A stretch of 64,000 nt of DNA from JAWKNZ01 sp041391425 (GCA_041391425.1 JAWKNZ010000004.1:62001-126000); one strand, 5' to 3'. Positions 37,683 to 47,716 are shown, counted from the first letter of the stretch. Notes: generated by a model not told the origin, from the sequence alone. Program-made: numbers and translations.

Positions 37683-37951
37683 GGCTATCCCCCTTAGGTT
37701 TATCCTGCGGTCATAAATTGACTGGACGGCCAATATATATCTATTATTTGGTAATTTAACAATATATTTTTTGGTAAAATTTAAAATAAACTTTACTAGG
37801 TGGTTTGGATTAGAAAATATATATATTTTAAGCACTTACTGTTATTATTGCTGAATCTTGCTTTTGCACAAATAACATTCAGGGATTCTCTTGTCCCAAA
37901 GTCAAAATTATTATGCAACATATTGATTATTTTTTAATCACAATATTGCAC

Positions 37952-38587
37952 TCAATGTGCCCTGACAAATAATCCAATAGAGAATAAAACTAAGATAAAA
38001 CCAATAAATGGGAGAACAAATGTTGTTAATTGAATTAGAACCTTTTTGCTTGTGGCTTCGACTATTGAAGCTGTTTTGACTGGTGAAGATGGATCGTAAG
38101 TTATTGGTAGCTTTGTTCCTATCTTCAAGGACTTCATAGCGGGTATTTTTTTTACATTTTTTCTTATCTGATGTATTTTGCCGTGCACATCCATAAATTT
38201 TAAATTTAGTAGATAGTAAGGAGTTTTTGATTTTGGTTTTTTTAGTTTTTTAAATTTTATAATTTCTCCATTGGTCGTTTGCATATGGCTTTTTAAATTT
38301 TGCACCTGACGAATTTGTAACATTCCATAAATTAGTGACCCTAAGCCTAAGGCTAATACAATGGCTGGTATTAGTTGTTTTCTTTCTTGTTTAGGGTGTC
38401 CCTGTGAAAATACAGGGGTTGCAACTTCTTTACCATTTTCATCAGTATTAAATTGCATTTGAGCCAAGTTTTGTAAGTTCATCTTGCGCTTATATTGTAG
38501 CTTATTTACTTTTTTTATCGCTTTTATGAGCCTATAGATAGAATAAAAAGCTACCAATATAATGATTGTTAAAATAAGAGGTAGCAT
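37952..38587 (-). CDS. DUF3592-type membrane protein
   Basis: The 211-residue protein has an N-terminal membrane helix (LILTIIILVAFYSIY), a second helix at about 75-92 (AIVLALGLGSLIYGM), a soluble beta-rich region with GEIIKFKK and TYDPSSPVKTA, and a C-terminal helix (VLPFIGFILVLFSIGLF). The block with KIGTKLPITYDPSSP is the usual DUF3592 core. Function unknown. The ATG lies 4 bases after the upstream reductase stop, with GGAGG 9 bases before it, so the two are likely one operon. Confidence 0.75.
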   Translation of the reverse strand: MLPLILTIIILVAFYSIYRLIKAIKKVNKLQYKRKMNLQNLAQMQFNTDENGKEVATPVFSQGHPKQERKQLIPAIVLALGLGSLIYGMLQIRQVQNLKSHMQTTNGEIIKFKKLKKPKSKTPYYLLNLKFMDVHGKIHQIRKNVKKIPAMKSLKIGTKLPITYDPSSPVKTASIVEATSKKVLIQLTTFVLPFIGFILVLFSIGLFVRAH

Positions 38588-38590
38588 TTA

Positions 38591-40027
38591 TCAGCGCCTC
38601 CAAGAATGGTACTTGCGTAAAAATTTGAGTGCCCAATCAGGTGTGTGGGCTTTTTTCCAATCACCTGCAGCATACTTATTTGCTTCTGACATTGTAGGAT
38701 AAGAATGTATGGTTCCTAAAATTGAATTTAGACCAAATCCATGTTTCATTGCACTGACAAATTCAGTAATGAGTTCACCTGCTTGATGAGAAACAATGGT
38801 ACAGCCAAGTACTTTATCTTTTCCTGGGGCTGTGAGTACTTTAACAAAGCCATGATCAGCAGATTCGGCGATGGCGCGATCTAGGTCATCAATGCCATAC
38901 TTAGTCACTTCATAGGGGATGCCTTGAGCTATCGCTGTATTTTCGTTCAATCCCACTTGCGCAACCTCGGGATCAGTATAAGTAACCCATGGGATCACAT
39001 CATAATTTACTTTGAACTTTTTAATTGGTCTGAACAGAGCGTTGACGGCGCAGTACCATGCTTGATGGGAAGCTACATGAGTGAATTGATAGGGGCCAGT
39101 GATATCACCTGCAGCAAAAATATTACAATCGTTTGCTCGCATAAAAGCATCAACTTCAATAGTCTTATTTTTTCGTAGTCGAACTCCTAGTTTTTCCCAA
39201 TCTACCTCATCTGTCCTTGGTCTTCTTCCTACTGCTACTAGAATTTCGTCGAAAACAATTTTTTCGATTTTTCCATCCGACAATTCACAAATAAGTAATT
39301 TATCATTACCATTTAACTGCACTTCTACTGCTTTCGCGTCAGTTAAGAGATGGACACCATCTTTTAAGAACTCTTGACTTATGATTGCTGCAACGTCGTC
39401 ATCTTCTCTTCCAAGAATTCTTTTTTCCATTTCGACTTGAGTTACATTTGATCCTAATCTAGCAAAGGCTTGTGTCATTTCACTACCAATCGGTCCTCCT
39501 CCCAAAACGATAAGTCTTTGCGGAAGGTGTTGCAATTCCCATAAATTGTCAGATGTCAGATAATTGATTTTTTCAAGGCCTTTTAGAGGCGGAATTAGTG
39601 GTTCAGCACCCATAGCCAGTATAATGTTTTTTGTTTTGAGAATTTGCCCATTAACTTCGACAGTGTTTTTGTCAATGATTTTAGCTTCTCCAGTAAAGCA
39701 TTCTACTCCCAAGTTTGTATAGCGTTCTATACTATCATGTGGCTCGATTTTACCGATAATTTGGTGGACGCGTTGCATTACGTCCTTAAAGTCAAAATTA
39801 TACTGAACTTCCTTTATACCGAAGTCGTGGTGGCGTTTCATTTCTGCAATAAAGCGACTGCTACGGATAAGAGCTTTTGACGGTACACATCCAGTATTTA
39901 AACAATCTCCACCCATTTTATTTTTTTCAATAAGAGCAACTTTTGCTTTAACAGCTGCACCTATATAGGCAGAGACAAGTCCTGCTGAACCACCCCCAAT
40001 GACAACGAGATTGTAAGGATCAGCCAT
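38591..40027 (-). CDS. FAD-dependent pyridine-nucleotide disulfide oxidoreductase (MerA/Lpd-like)
   Basis: The 478-residue protein has the FAD site VVIGGGSAGLVSAY, the redox disulfide GGDCLNTGCVPSKAL (Cys42-Cys47 region), the NAD(P)-binding GGGPIGSEM, and FAAGDITGPYQFTH. The C-terminal dimer region reads IHSYPTMSEANK, not the His-Pro of lipoamide dehydrogenase or glutathione reductase, and is typical of a MerA-like subgroup often annotated only as dihydrolipoyl dehydrogenase family. No HMA domain or extra C-terminal Cys pair for mercury is present. The electron acceptor is unknown. DUF3592 follows in the same operon. Confidence 0.85.
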   Translation of the reverse strand: MADPYNLVVIGGGSAGLVSAYIGAAVKAKVALIEKNKMGGDCLNTGCVPSKALIRSSRFIAEMKRHHDFGIKEVQYNFDFKDVMQRVHQIIGKIEPHDSIERYTNLGVECFTGEAKIIDKNTVEVNGQILKTKNIILAMGAEPLIPPLKGLEKINYLTSDNLWELQHLPQRLIVLGGGPIGSEMTQAFARLGSNVTQVEMEKRILGREDDDVAAIISQEFLKDGVHLLTDAKAVEVQLNGNDKLLICELSDGKIEKIVFDEILVAVGRRPRTDEVDWEKLGVRLRKNKTIEVDAFMRANDCNIFAAGDITGPYQFTHVASHQAWYCAVNALFRPIKKFKVNYDVIPWVTYTDPEVAQVGLNENTAIAQGIPYEVTKYGIDDLDRAIAESADHGFVKVLTAPGKDKVLGCTIVSHQAGELITEFVSAMKHGFGLNSILGTIHSYPTMSEANKYAAGDWKKAHTPDWALKFLRKYHSWRR

Positions 40028-40176
40028 AAAGTAAACTCCTAATTTTTATACAGTTTTTAAATAGGATATCAAAAAAAGAATATTCTGTACTTTTGTTTTT
40101 ATTCGTATTTTAATCTATTTTAGTTACTAAAATCTATATGCAGAGGTGGGATCTAATCCGCTGGCATTGTTATATT

Positions 40177-40286
40177 GGGAGCAAACCTATTAGACAAGGC
40201 TTGCCTAAAAAAATGAGGAGATAGTACCTTATAGTACAGCGAGAATGTTTTTTAGGCATAACGTAGTATGATAGGTTTTGCTCCCC
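40177..40286. repeat. Palindromic element, family D, copy 1
   Basis: A 110-bp palindrome with ends GGGAGCAAACCTAT and ATAGGTTTTGCTCCC, inner arms GCCTAAAAAA and TTTTTTAGGC, and apex AGTAC-CTTATA-GTACA. It lies upstream of the SDR gene. The same element, inverted and interrupted by a family B insertion, occurs at 55293-55572. Confidence 0.8.
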
Positions 40287-40317
40287 TTATTAGCCTGAAT
40301 TGATGAGGACTAGGGTT

Positions 40318-41039
40318 ATGGTTGATAGAGAGATTAAAAGCGTGGTGATCGGCGGGGCATCTGGTACTTTAGGTAAGGCGTTGGTTCGGCATTTCTGCCG
40401 GCAGCAGGTGAAAACAGTAGCGGTCTGTCGTAGCAATGACGGCATTAAGTCTATTGAAGCTATGTTGGAACAAGAAAAATTTAATGAATTGTGCTTTCCT
40501 GTGCAAGCTGATTTGACAGATAGAGATCAAGTATTGGCTTTGGTAAAAAGAAGTATAGATAAGTTAAACGAAGTGGATGCTGTCGTTAACGCTAGCGGAG
40601 CCTTTATTTGGAAACAGATTTGCGATTGTGATGAGCAAGATTTTATCCGCTCGTTTGATTCCAATCTCAAGACCAGTTGGAATCTCTTGAGAAATTTTTT
40701 GCCAATTATGAAAGAGCAAAATTTGGCCGCATGGTTTTTGTTTCCTCAAAATCCACTCAAAATCAAGCAGCCTCAGGCCTGGGGTTGTATTTAGCAGCAA
40801 AAGCTGGTTTGAACCTTTTAGTACAAACAGCTGCAGAAGAAGTTAAAATGCTTAATATAAATATTAACGCAGTATTGCCGTCCATTATAGACAATGAGCA
40901 GAATCGTCTTGATATGCCGGATGCTGATTTTAACACTTGGGTTAAGCCGGGAAAATTAGCGGAGTTTATAGAGAGTCTATGTGGGCCTGTATCAAATGAT
41001 CTTAATGGTGCATTAATTCCGGTATCAGGACGGCTTTGA
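40318..41039 (+). CDS. Short-chain dehydrogenase/reductase, frame interrupted once
   Basis: SDR fold enzyme of about 240 residues. The cofactor loop is GGASGTLG, NASG follows at beta-4, and the catalytic Ser and Tyr-Lys are in VFVSSKS and GLYLAAKAG. The N-terminal part to KEQN and the C-terminal part from FGRMVF are in different frames; one extra A in the A4 run at 40718-40721 joins them as KEQKFGRMVFVSS, a perfect family match. ATG at 40318 is chosen because GAGG lies 9 bases upstream; ATG at 40303 has none. The substrate is not predictable. The single-base loss in an A run again suggests a sequence error. Confidence 0.8.
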
Positions 41040-41053
41040 AGTCTACTGCGGTT

Positions 41054-42277
41054 TTAAGCCGCTCCTTTGTTATTCTGTTCTTTTTCAAATTGTTTTAGTT
41101 TTTCTTGAGCTTTAGCAAAATCTGGGTGTTTTTTTGTGACTCGGTCCATAATTTTTATTGCTTCATCGAGATTGCCTCGTTCATGCATCAAAATGCTTTT
41201 ATTAAAAAGCGCAGTGAGGTTATCTGGGTCGATTTTTATCATGGAATTGTAGGTTTTTTGTGCCTCATCTGGCTGATTGGATTCTTTATAGGAAATTGCC
41301 AGCTGATTGAGGTATTTTAGATTTTTTTCATCCGCTTGTAATGCGTGGCGAACATACTTGATAGCATTCTTATAGTCTTTGAGTTGATAGGAAGCTTGTG
41401 ACATAAAATGATACAATTCTGGAAAACTTAGATTTTTATCAATAGCCATTTGCAATAACTGTACGCTTTCTTCGTATTTTTCTTGTTCTATCAAAACTTC
41501 AACAGCTTTGAGATAGCGTATGGGGTTTAAAGGTGAGAGCTGGATCCCTTTTTTGTATTGTTCGATAGCTTGCTCTAGCTTTTGTTGAGCAACATAAATA
41601 TCACCACGAACTGAATATAAATGTACGTAGTTTTCATTTTTTTCTTCAGCCTGCTGTAGATATTCTAATGCAGCAGTAAAATTGCCTTTTTCTTTTTCAA
41701 TTTTAGCAAGTCCGACGTGCGGTCTGGCAGATTTTTTGGTGGATTGAAGAAGTACCTTATAAATAGCAATTGCTTCGTCATATTGTTTATCTCTAATTTT
41801 CTGCTTAGCTAATTCATATACTGGTTCAGGGTTGGTTGGGTTATGAAAAATTTTATAAGCAGATCTTAATTTGGGAATAATATCCCCTAGAGTAAAGGGT
41901 TTGACAAGGATTTCGTCGACACCATGCTCTACTCCAAGCATTATTTTCTCTTTACTAACGTTATCCATAGCTAAACAAAATGGAATTCTTTTGGCGTGCA
42001 GGTCTTCACGTATCTCTTGGATTAACTCTAGACCATTCATGTTCGGCATTTCCATATCGCAGATAACGGCTGCAATTTCTTTTGCAGAGCGTAATATGTC
42101 TAGTGCCTCCATACCATTGGAGGCTTGTATAACATTATTAAATTGTAGCTTGGTTAGATGATGTGCAACAATGAGTCTGAGATCTTGCTGGTCATCAACA
42201 ACGAGAATTGGTAGCTTCGAATTGATTTGCTCGTTGGTTGCTAGCCCAAATTTTTTCGCTAAATTTTCTTCAGTCAT
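41054..42277 (-). CDS. Response-regulator receiver with TPR repeats
   Basis: ATG at 42277 has GGGAG 6 bases upstream. Residues about 20-145 are a receiver domain that keeps the acidic pair (VVDDQQD), the phospho-acceptor Asp (VICDMEMPNMNG) and the Lys (LVKPF), but the usual Thr/Ser at beta-4 is replaced (FCLAMDN). About eight TPR-like units follow (for example YDEAIAIYKVLLQSTKKS and YVHLYSVRGDIYVAQQKLEQ over adjacent units). No DNA-binding or enzymatic output domain is present, so output is probably protein-protein. No histidine kinase is adjacent. Compared with the proteins at 1 and 1848, this is the paralogue with the best preserved phosphorylation site. Confidence 0.88.
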   Translation of the reverse strand: MTEENLAKKFGLATNEQINSKLPILVVDDQQDLRLIVAHHLTKLQFNNVIQASNGMEALDILRSAKEIAAVICDMEMPNMNGLELIQEIREDLHAKRIPFCLAMDNVSKEKIMLGVEHGVDEILVKPFTLGDIIPKLRSAYKIFHNPTNPEPVYELAKQKIRDKQYDEAIAIYKVLLQSTKKSARPHVGLAKIEKEKGNFTAALEYLQQAEEKNENYVHLYSVRGDIYVAQQKLEQAIEQYKKGIQLSPLNPIRYLKAVEVLIEQEKYEESVQLLQMAIDKNLSFPELYHFMSQASYQLKDYKNAIKYVRHALQADEKNLKYLNQLAISYKESNQPDEAQKTYNSMIKIDPDNLTALFNKSILMHERGNLDEAIKIMDRVTKKHPDFAKAQEKLKQFEKEQNNKGAA

Positions 42278-42326
42278 GATATCTCCCAAATATGCATTGC
42301 CATACTTAGATGTTTGTTCGGTTGAG

Positions 42327-42733
42327 ACCGGATCCGAATTTCTAGCCGGTTGCGTCGTTGCTTTGTCGTCAGGAAATCCTCATGTACCAACATGTACACT
42401 GCGGTTTCCTCCTGCGAGACGAGAACCGAATCCTGAAAAAATCTTTCAATTCTAGCCGGTTTCGTTGCTTCGTCGTCGGAAATCCTCATGTACCAACATG
42501 TACACTGCGGTTTCCCTCCTCCTTGCGCCTAGCACCCGACCGAACTTCGAATCCGTTGAAAATACTACATCTTGGATCCGAATTTCTAGCCGGTTTCGTC
42601 GTTGCTTCGTCGTCAGGAAATCCTCATGTACCAACATGTACACTGCGGTTTCCCACCTCCTCGCGCCTAGCACCCGACCGAACTTCGAATCCGGTGATAA
42701 TACTACAGCTTTTCAAAAAATTTCAGATCCCGG
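42327..42733. repeat. Composite of family B palindromic elements, flanked by a 6-bp duplication
   Basis: Three copies or part-copies of the 162-bp family B element in the same direction, each with the apex TGTACCAACATGTACA (first at 42383-42398). The first begins CGGATCCGAATTTCTAGCC; the last ends in AAATTTCAGATCCCGG. GTTGAG occurs directly outside both ends (42321-42326 and 42734-42739), fitting a 6-bp target duplication of the whole block. It fills most of the gap between the receiver-TPR gene and the large lipoprotein gene; the remaining 230 bases to 42965 show nothing clear. Confidence 0.8.
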
Positions 42734-42965
42734 GTTGAGGTTAATTAAATACTTAATTGCATACGAATGGCCAAGCGGCCAGTACATCTCTTTTGTCTTT
42801 GTATAATCGGCAGGTTAAAAAGTGAACTTTAGAAATTACAAACAATAAAATTTGGTAATTTTGAAAAAGGCATAGAGATTTGGGTAAATCCATAAAAATC
42901 CGCTATAATGGCATTAAGGCTGACTTCCCTTTAGTTATTTTAAGCTCCTTAAAAAGAGGTGGCAT

Positions 42966-45900
42966 TTGTTCGTCCGATGCTGTTTTATAAGTGGTGTAAA
43001 GATGCTTAACCACTTTATCTTTTTTGCCTTTATTGCAATTGGTTTTTATTCATGTGATTTCGGCAATACGCAGAAATTAGCTGGCCCTCAAAAAGATTTA
43101 CCTTATCTTAGCATGAGTACAGCTGGTAAAAATTATGTTACAGGCAAAGGTAGCATAGATGCCTTGGCAAAAGAACCATTGTTTACTAGTCGTGTGCCCT
43201 TACGATTAGTTAATTCAGCGGCCAAGACTTTATTGGAATCTGAGTTCGTTTCATTTCCTCCTGGTAGTAATCCTTTTGAAATTGATGAAGCAAACCAAAG
43301 TTTTACACTGACTTTTGATATTATGATTTCTTTAGAGGAAATTATTGGCAGCTCTTTCCCAGGGCTTGAGTTTGAAAAGAGTGACGCTAATCATAAGGTT
43401 AAGCTAACGATACAACCTGATATTTCGTATGAAAAAATAGATTCTAATAGTTATTTTTCCAATATTCATTTGCGCATCCTTTCTTTGAAGGTCGATGATA
43501 TAGAGTTTAGAGGCTTAATTTCTTCGGTTTCTAATTTAGCGTCTATTATCATCTCATCTAGCGCCGTAGCTAAATATATTAAATTGCCTGATAGCCTTTT
43601 ACGAGATGGCGAACCCTTTATAAGTAAAACAAATAGCAAGAAAATGATTGAGTTTGCCAAAAAGTATCTAGCGTCTGGTGCTCTTGTAGTTTCTAGCGGA
43701 GCGAACTATAAAAGTGGGAGTGGAGAAAGTATTGTAAGTGAGCTTATCCCTATTGTAACGTTCAAAGCCAATTTAAATCATATGATAGGTCTATTTTATG
43801 GGCAAGATATTGAAAGTTTAGAAAGGTTATTGAAAGATAGCGGCATAAATGTCAGTAATAAAGATGAAGCTAAGGAGATGTTAAAGAATATTGAAGAGAT
43901 GGCCAAAAGGGGGACTTTATGGGAATTATCAGTGTCTGCTAGGAATTTGGGTGTTCTTGGAAATTCTACAAGTAAGCCCATTCTAGATAAGATGGTAAGT
44001 ATCACTGTAGGCTACGGCCTTCCTCCAGAGGGATTTCTCTCCGAGACTGTCGAGAGTAACAAAGCGGTTTCAAGGCGTGCTTTATCGCAAAACTCTGTTT
44101 TATATAGGCTCTTCACGCAAAAAAGATTTGAAGATAGTGTCCAACTATATTTAGAAAAAGAAATATTAAAATCTCTTAAAACAAATGCTGATCTGTTTTC
44201 CAATAATAGCAATGTATCTGATGAAAATGCTATAGCTAAGTTTAGGAGTGAAACCCCTGCGATAAGTTCTTTTTTGAAAAATTTGTTTTCAGATGCCTCG
44301 CGTATTTTAGATCCCGAGAATGAAAATAGTAAATATGCAGGTTCTCCAAGCTTAACTTTTAATGAAGAGGTACAACGCGCATATCGTCAGGTTAATGGTT
44401 TTTTAGATAAGGAAATTGATAATAGACGACTATCAAAACAATGGCTGTCACCGGATAACAGCTCTCAGCAAAAGCAAGGTTATGAATGGCCAATTTTAAC
44501 TATGCAATTAAGTGAGCAAGCATTAAATGGTATGGGACAATTTGCCAAGGACATAGAAGTTAACGAGATGCGACCTCTGAGGAGGTTGCAATTTAAATTT
44601 ATTCCTGGATCTATTGGAGCACTGAATGTTTCTGGGGTGATGCGTAGTGATTTTAATTTTTATCTTAAGGATGCAGGGATAGATTTGGAAAAAAGTTTTC
44701 CTAATAAGCCGACTGATCAAATAGAGAATATCATAGCTGAGACAAAATTTACTGGAATTCCCTTTTCTTTGAACTTACAGTTTTTCATGGAGGAAGCTGC
44801 GATTCCATCAAATGTAGTAGCAAATGGTGGTATGTCAAAAAATTCACAGATAAAAATAAAGATATCTGATCTCAAGTTGTTTCATGGGAAGCAAACTCTT
44901 AATCTATCCTATGGAGTATTGGAAAAGGTAGCATTGAAGATTGCAATGTTTATTACTGCACAAATGTTTTCAAAACAAGATTTTTCTTTATTGAATCCAT
45001 GGGACCCAAAATTGGAAGAGATTTTGGAAAAATCTTTTTTGAACGCACAGCAGGCACTAAGAAAATTAAAAAGTACATTTGAAACAATTAATAAAGAAAA
45101 TGCTGATTCTAGGAAGGCTATTGCAAAGATTATGGATAGTGATGTGAATAATAATCCTTATATTGGTCCAAAAATTCTAATTCCAGCGAGTGACAATAAG
45201 GATAATATTGAGGAAGTGGCCGCCATTAATTTTCAGTCCTTTGCAAGAGCTGAAAAGGACACTTTAATTATTGATTTTAATCCATATAAAATGACAGAAG
45301 AAGCTTTTCCTGTATTGCATGGCTTGCAAGTTTGGAATGCAGGTGTGGCTTCGAGGTCTCGTTCTGATGAATATTGGAACCGACCAGATGCGATGAATAA
45401 TGTTAACTTTTTTGAAGTTTCGATTGGTTCTGGCTTGGCTTCGAATACTTATAGAAAATACATCTCCGAAAGAAGTATCGCAACTCAAGCGGCTACTTCC
45501 CAAAAATTGCTAACCTCTGAGAAAAAAAATCCAATAGACTTGAGACTCGTACTTTCAACACAAGAACTTAATAAAAGGATAGCTGATATTATAGGTCAAG
45601 TTAAGCGATTTAAAGAACCAAAGGATGGAGGCAAGGTTGATAGTAGTTTAGCTCAAGCTTTAAAAAATATTAGCATAGCTGGCATCTATTATGAGCTTAG
45701 TAAGATGTCGTTGTTTGTAAAAGAAAAGAGTGACAATGGCTACGATCCACTTGAATTAGAAGTGATGTTAACTGCGAAAGATTCTTCATATATTAAAATT
45801 AAAGGAGAAGTTGAGTTAAAATCAGTTATGCTCACTGATACAATAAAAGAATTAAACCTTGAAGAGATTCTTTTTGGTGAGCAAGCCCTTGAAGTTCGAT

Positions 45901-46271
45901 TCAAAGGTACTCCCACAATTGAGACAGATTCATTATTTTTTCAAGGAGGTAAAATCTTATTAGATGGGATAAGTATTGCTTCAGAGCAAGTCAATAATAT
46001 CTTGGCAAAAATTTTTCCAATTGCTAAATGGGGCAGTGATCTCACCGCTAAAATTGCTAATCAAATTTTAGGTAGTATATTATTTTCCATCTTTGAAGCC
46101 GCGACTTCAGATGAAAGTGGGCAGAATATGGTGATTGGTGGTATTAAAATACACTCTTATGTGAAGTTATTAAAATACGATGGGGAAAAGATTGTACTTG
46201 TTTTAAATCCCCGTATGATTTCCCCACAGTATGGAATGTCTTTGATGCCTCCCGACTTAAACGGTTTTTAA
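42966..46271 (+). CDS. Very large putative lipoprotein, 1101 residues
   Basis: I do not recognise this protein. TTG at 42966 has AAGAGG 7 bases upstream; ATG at 43002 is an alternative, directly before the hydrophobic segment FIFFAFIAIGFYSC, whose last residues fit a lipobox. The mature part is long, mixed alpha/beta, with alternating polar/hydrophobic strands (for example FTLTFDIMISLEEII and LEVMLTAKDSSYIKIKGEV), and no Cys-rich or repeat region. It reads like a large envelope protein of the kind common in Bdellovibrionota. The next gene, another lipoprotein, follows after 35 bases and is likely in the same operon. Confidence 0.75.
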   Translation: MFVRCCFISGVKMLNHFIFFAFIAIGFYSCDFGNTQKLAGPQKDLPYLSMSTAGKNYVTGKGSIDALAKEPLFTSRVPLRLVNSAAKTLLESEFVSFPPGSNPFEIDEANQSFTLTFDIMISLEEIIGSSFPGLEFEKSDANHKVKLTIQPDISYEKIDSNSYFSNIHLRILSLKVDDIEFRGLISSVSNLASIIISSSAVAKYIKLPDSLLRDGEPFISKTNSKKMIEFAKKYLASGALVVSSGANYKSGSGESIVSELIPIVTFKANLNHMIGLFYGQDIESLERLLKDSGINVSNKDEAKEMLKNIEEMAKRGTLWELSVSARNLGVLGNSTSKPILDKMVSITVGYGLPPEGFLSETVESNKAVSRRALSQNSVLYRLFTQKRFEDSVQLYLEKEILKSLKTNADLFSNNSNVSDENAIAKFRSETPAISSFLKNLFSDASRILDPENENSKYAGSPSLTFNEEVQRAYRQVNGFLDKEIDNRRLSKQWLSPDNSSQQKQGYEWPILTMQLSEQALNGMGQFAKDIEVNEMRPLRRLQFKFIPGSIGALNVSGVMRSDFNFYLKDAGIDLEKSFPNKPTDQIENIIAETKFTGIPFSLNLQFFMEEAAIPSNVVANGGMSKNSQIKIKISDLKLFHGKQTLNLSYGVLEKVALKIAMFITAQMFSKQDFSLLNPWDPKLEEILEKSFLNAQQALRKLKSTFETINKENADSRKAIAKIMDSDVNNNPYIGPKILIPASDNKDNIEEVAAINFQSFARAEKDTLIIDFNPYKMTEEAFPVLHGLQVWNAGVASRSRSDEYWNRPDAMNNVNFFEVSIGSGLASNTYRKYISERSIATQAATSQKLLTSEKKNPIDLRLVLSTQELNKRIADIIGQVKRFKEPKDGGKVDSSLAQALKNISIAGIYYELSKMSLFVKEKSDNGYDPLELEVMLTAKDSSYIKIKGEVELKSVMLTDTIKELNLEEILFGEQALEVRFKGTPTIETDSLFFQGGKILLDGISIASEQVNNILAKIFPIAKWGSDLTAKIANQILGSILFSIFEAATSDESGQNMVIGGIKIHSYVKLLKYDGEKIVLVLNPRMISPQYGMSLMPPDLNGF

Positions 46272-46306
46272 GCTTGGTATTATTTTCAAATGTTAGGAGT
46301 TTGTAG

Positions 46307-47074
46307 ATGGGCAGGGCAAAATGGATATCAAGCAAGGTGTCTTTCGTAGTTATGTATTTGCAGCTAGGTTTTTCTTTTCTATCATGTAAGCCAAACAATA
46401 GTGCATCCTCCTACGGTAGTAAAATACAAGGTCAGAAAGAAAAAAATGAGTTTCAAGATTTTGGTATTGTGGCAGACCATCAACGACAACTTTTGACATT
46501 GGAATTTAAATTTTATGCCAATATGTCTATGGATGACCGCCGGATGCTTTTAATGTTAGTCAATATTGCCAATGCTTTTTCTAAACTGCCCCGCAATCAG
46601 GTAAGCACTGCAAAGGTTGAGGATGTCTTTCTTTCACAGAATGTTGATAAAAGCAATCGAGGCAAGCTGATTAGCCTTAGATACGAATTTAATGAGGTTT
46701 TGAATAATTATCCTAAGCTTAAACAGATTATTGATGGCAAAGATGTTCAGTCTATCCGTACAAGCCCTAGTGTTCAGGGGCGTATTTCTTATTGTGGAAT
46801 TGAGTTGATGTATTTTTCGGCTGCAGCTGCAGCTATTTCACAAAGCATTGATTTTGTTTTAGCAATGATAAGTCGTGATGAGGATTTATATAACAGAATG
46901 CAATCTTATAAGAGCGAACTTGCGAATATAGAACTTAAGTTGAAAAAATATTATATTTCTCATTATCAGAAAATTAATAAAAGAATAATTGGCTCGAATC
47001 TAACGCACTACCTCCACAATTACTATTCTGATGCCCAAGTTGCGGAAGCTCTTTTTGCATCTGTAAAATCCTAA
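46307..47074 (+). CDS. Putative lipoprotein
   Basis: ATG at 46307 has AGGAG 8 bases upstream. A short hydrophobic segment ends at GFSFLSC, a lipobox-like site. The mature part of about 225 residues is helical, with an Ala-rich membrane-like stretch (MYFSAAAAAISQSIDFVLAMI) near residue 165 and a basic C-terminal helix. No family recognised. Position 35 bases after the 1101-residue lipoprotein suggests a shared transcript and a shared function in the envelope. Confidence 0.7.
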   Translation: MGRAKWISSKVSFVVMYLQLGFSFLSCKPNNSASSYGSKIQGQKEKNEFQDFGIVADHQRQLLTLEFKFYANMSMDDRRMLLMLVNIANAFSKLPRNQVSTAKVEDVFLSQNVDKSNRGKLISLRYEFNEVLNNYPKLKQIIDGKDVQSIRTSPSVQGRISYCGIELMYFSAAAAAISQSIDFVLAMISRDEDLYNRMQSYKSELANIELKLKKYYISHYQKINKRIIGSNLTHYLHNYYSDAQVAEALFASVKS

Positions 47075-47448
47075 TGTGCTGCTCACTTGGATTTGTATTC
47101 GCCATGGCCCTTCGAATGTCTATTTTAGTCTCTCAATTTATATAATACACTATAATTATTGCATAAAAATGAGTTATTTTTGTTTTTCTAAATTATATCA
47201 ATATGATATTGAAAATGATTTTCAATATTGAATTTTTATTGTATAAAATAGATATGGAGGTTGAATGGTTATGAAGTGGCCTCCACATTCACTTAAATTG
47301 CGGGCAATAAGTGCCGAAGGGTAGATAGTGTATCGCTTGAAATAGAAACATAGTGAAAGTATTAAAATTGACTATAAGTATCTGAATTTAATTTAAATTT
47401 TGGGATAATGAAGATGGATCCCGAATCATAAGCCGAGGTTATATTTCC
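47075..47448. other. Iron-locus upstream region
   Basis: About 370 bases with a Fur-like box at 47210-47224 and, further on, an inverted TGGAGG...CCTCCA near 47253-47285 enclosing a 17-codon frame that I do not consider a gene. The bfd start lies 225 bases after the Fur-like box, so a promoter near the box would give a long leader. Confidence 0.45.
47210..47224. promoter_or_regulatory. Fur box (7-1-7 palindrome)
   Basis: TGAAAAT-G-ATTTTCA is a perfect 7-1-7 inverted repeat of the ferric-uptake-regulator type, extended to ATATTGAAAA-TGA-TTTTCAATAT. It lies upstream of bfd and bfr, both iron-storage genes, which supports control by iron. Binding by Fur itself is inference, since no fur gene is in the window. 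Confidence 0.7.
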
Positions 47449-47622
47449 ATGTATATTTGTTTGTGTCAGGCATTAACAGAGCGACAAGTTCGTCAGCATA
47501 TTGAGTCGGGAGCTCAATCACTCCATGATGTGCAAAAAAAATGCGCTGCGGGGAAATCTTGTGGAGCTTGTGTTACCAAGTTAAAGATGCTTCTGAAACA
47601 AAAGCAGGCAGACGATAAATAA
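47449..47622 (+). CDS. bfd: Bacterioferritin-associated ferredoxin
   Basis: A 57-residue [2Fe-2S] ferredoxin that delivers electrons to bacterioferritin to release stored iron. Its Cys residues at 4, 6, 38 and 41 (MYICLC at the start and SCGAC later) match the four cluster ligands of E. coli Bfd at the same positions. An extra Cys at 32 is not a known ligand. The start ATG has GAGG about 11 bases upstream. It is slightly shorter than the usual 60-70 residues. bfr follows in the same direction after 676 bases, and a family B repeat sits in that gap. Confidence 0.88.
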   Translation: MYICLCQALTERQVRQHIESGAQSLHDVQKKCAAGKSCGACVTKLKMLLKQKQADDK

Positions 47623-47716
47623 TTTCTTAGGTTCTTTCGAATTATTTGCTGCTTGTTGTTCTTTTGTGTAAAACCCATCTCCTTTTATCTATTCAATTGT
47701 TCTCTATACATCTATA

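Noticed and set aside
42327..42733. Possible integron attC array or CRISPR
   Set aside because: The units lack attC core sites and spacers, and they match a mobile palindrome found singly elsewhere with 6-bp duplications.
42171..42806. Frames with the repeated NPHVPTCTLRFP peptide
   Set aside because: The peptide is a translation of family B repeats on both strands; it is not a protein repeat.
47253..47322. A 17-codon frame after a strong GGAGG upstream of bfd
   Set aside because: Too short and without family similarity; the GGAGG is part of a small hairpin and poorly spaced from the ATG.
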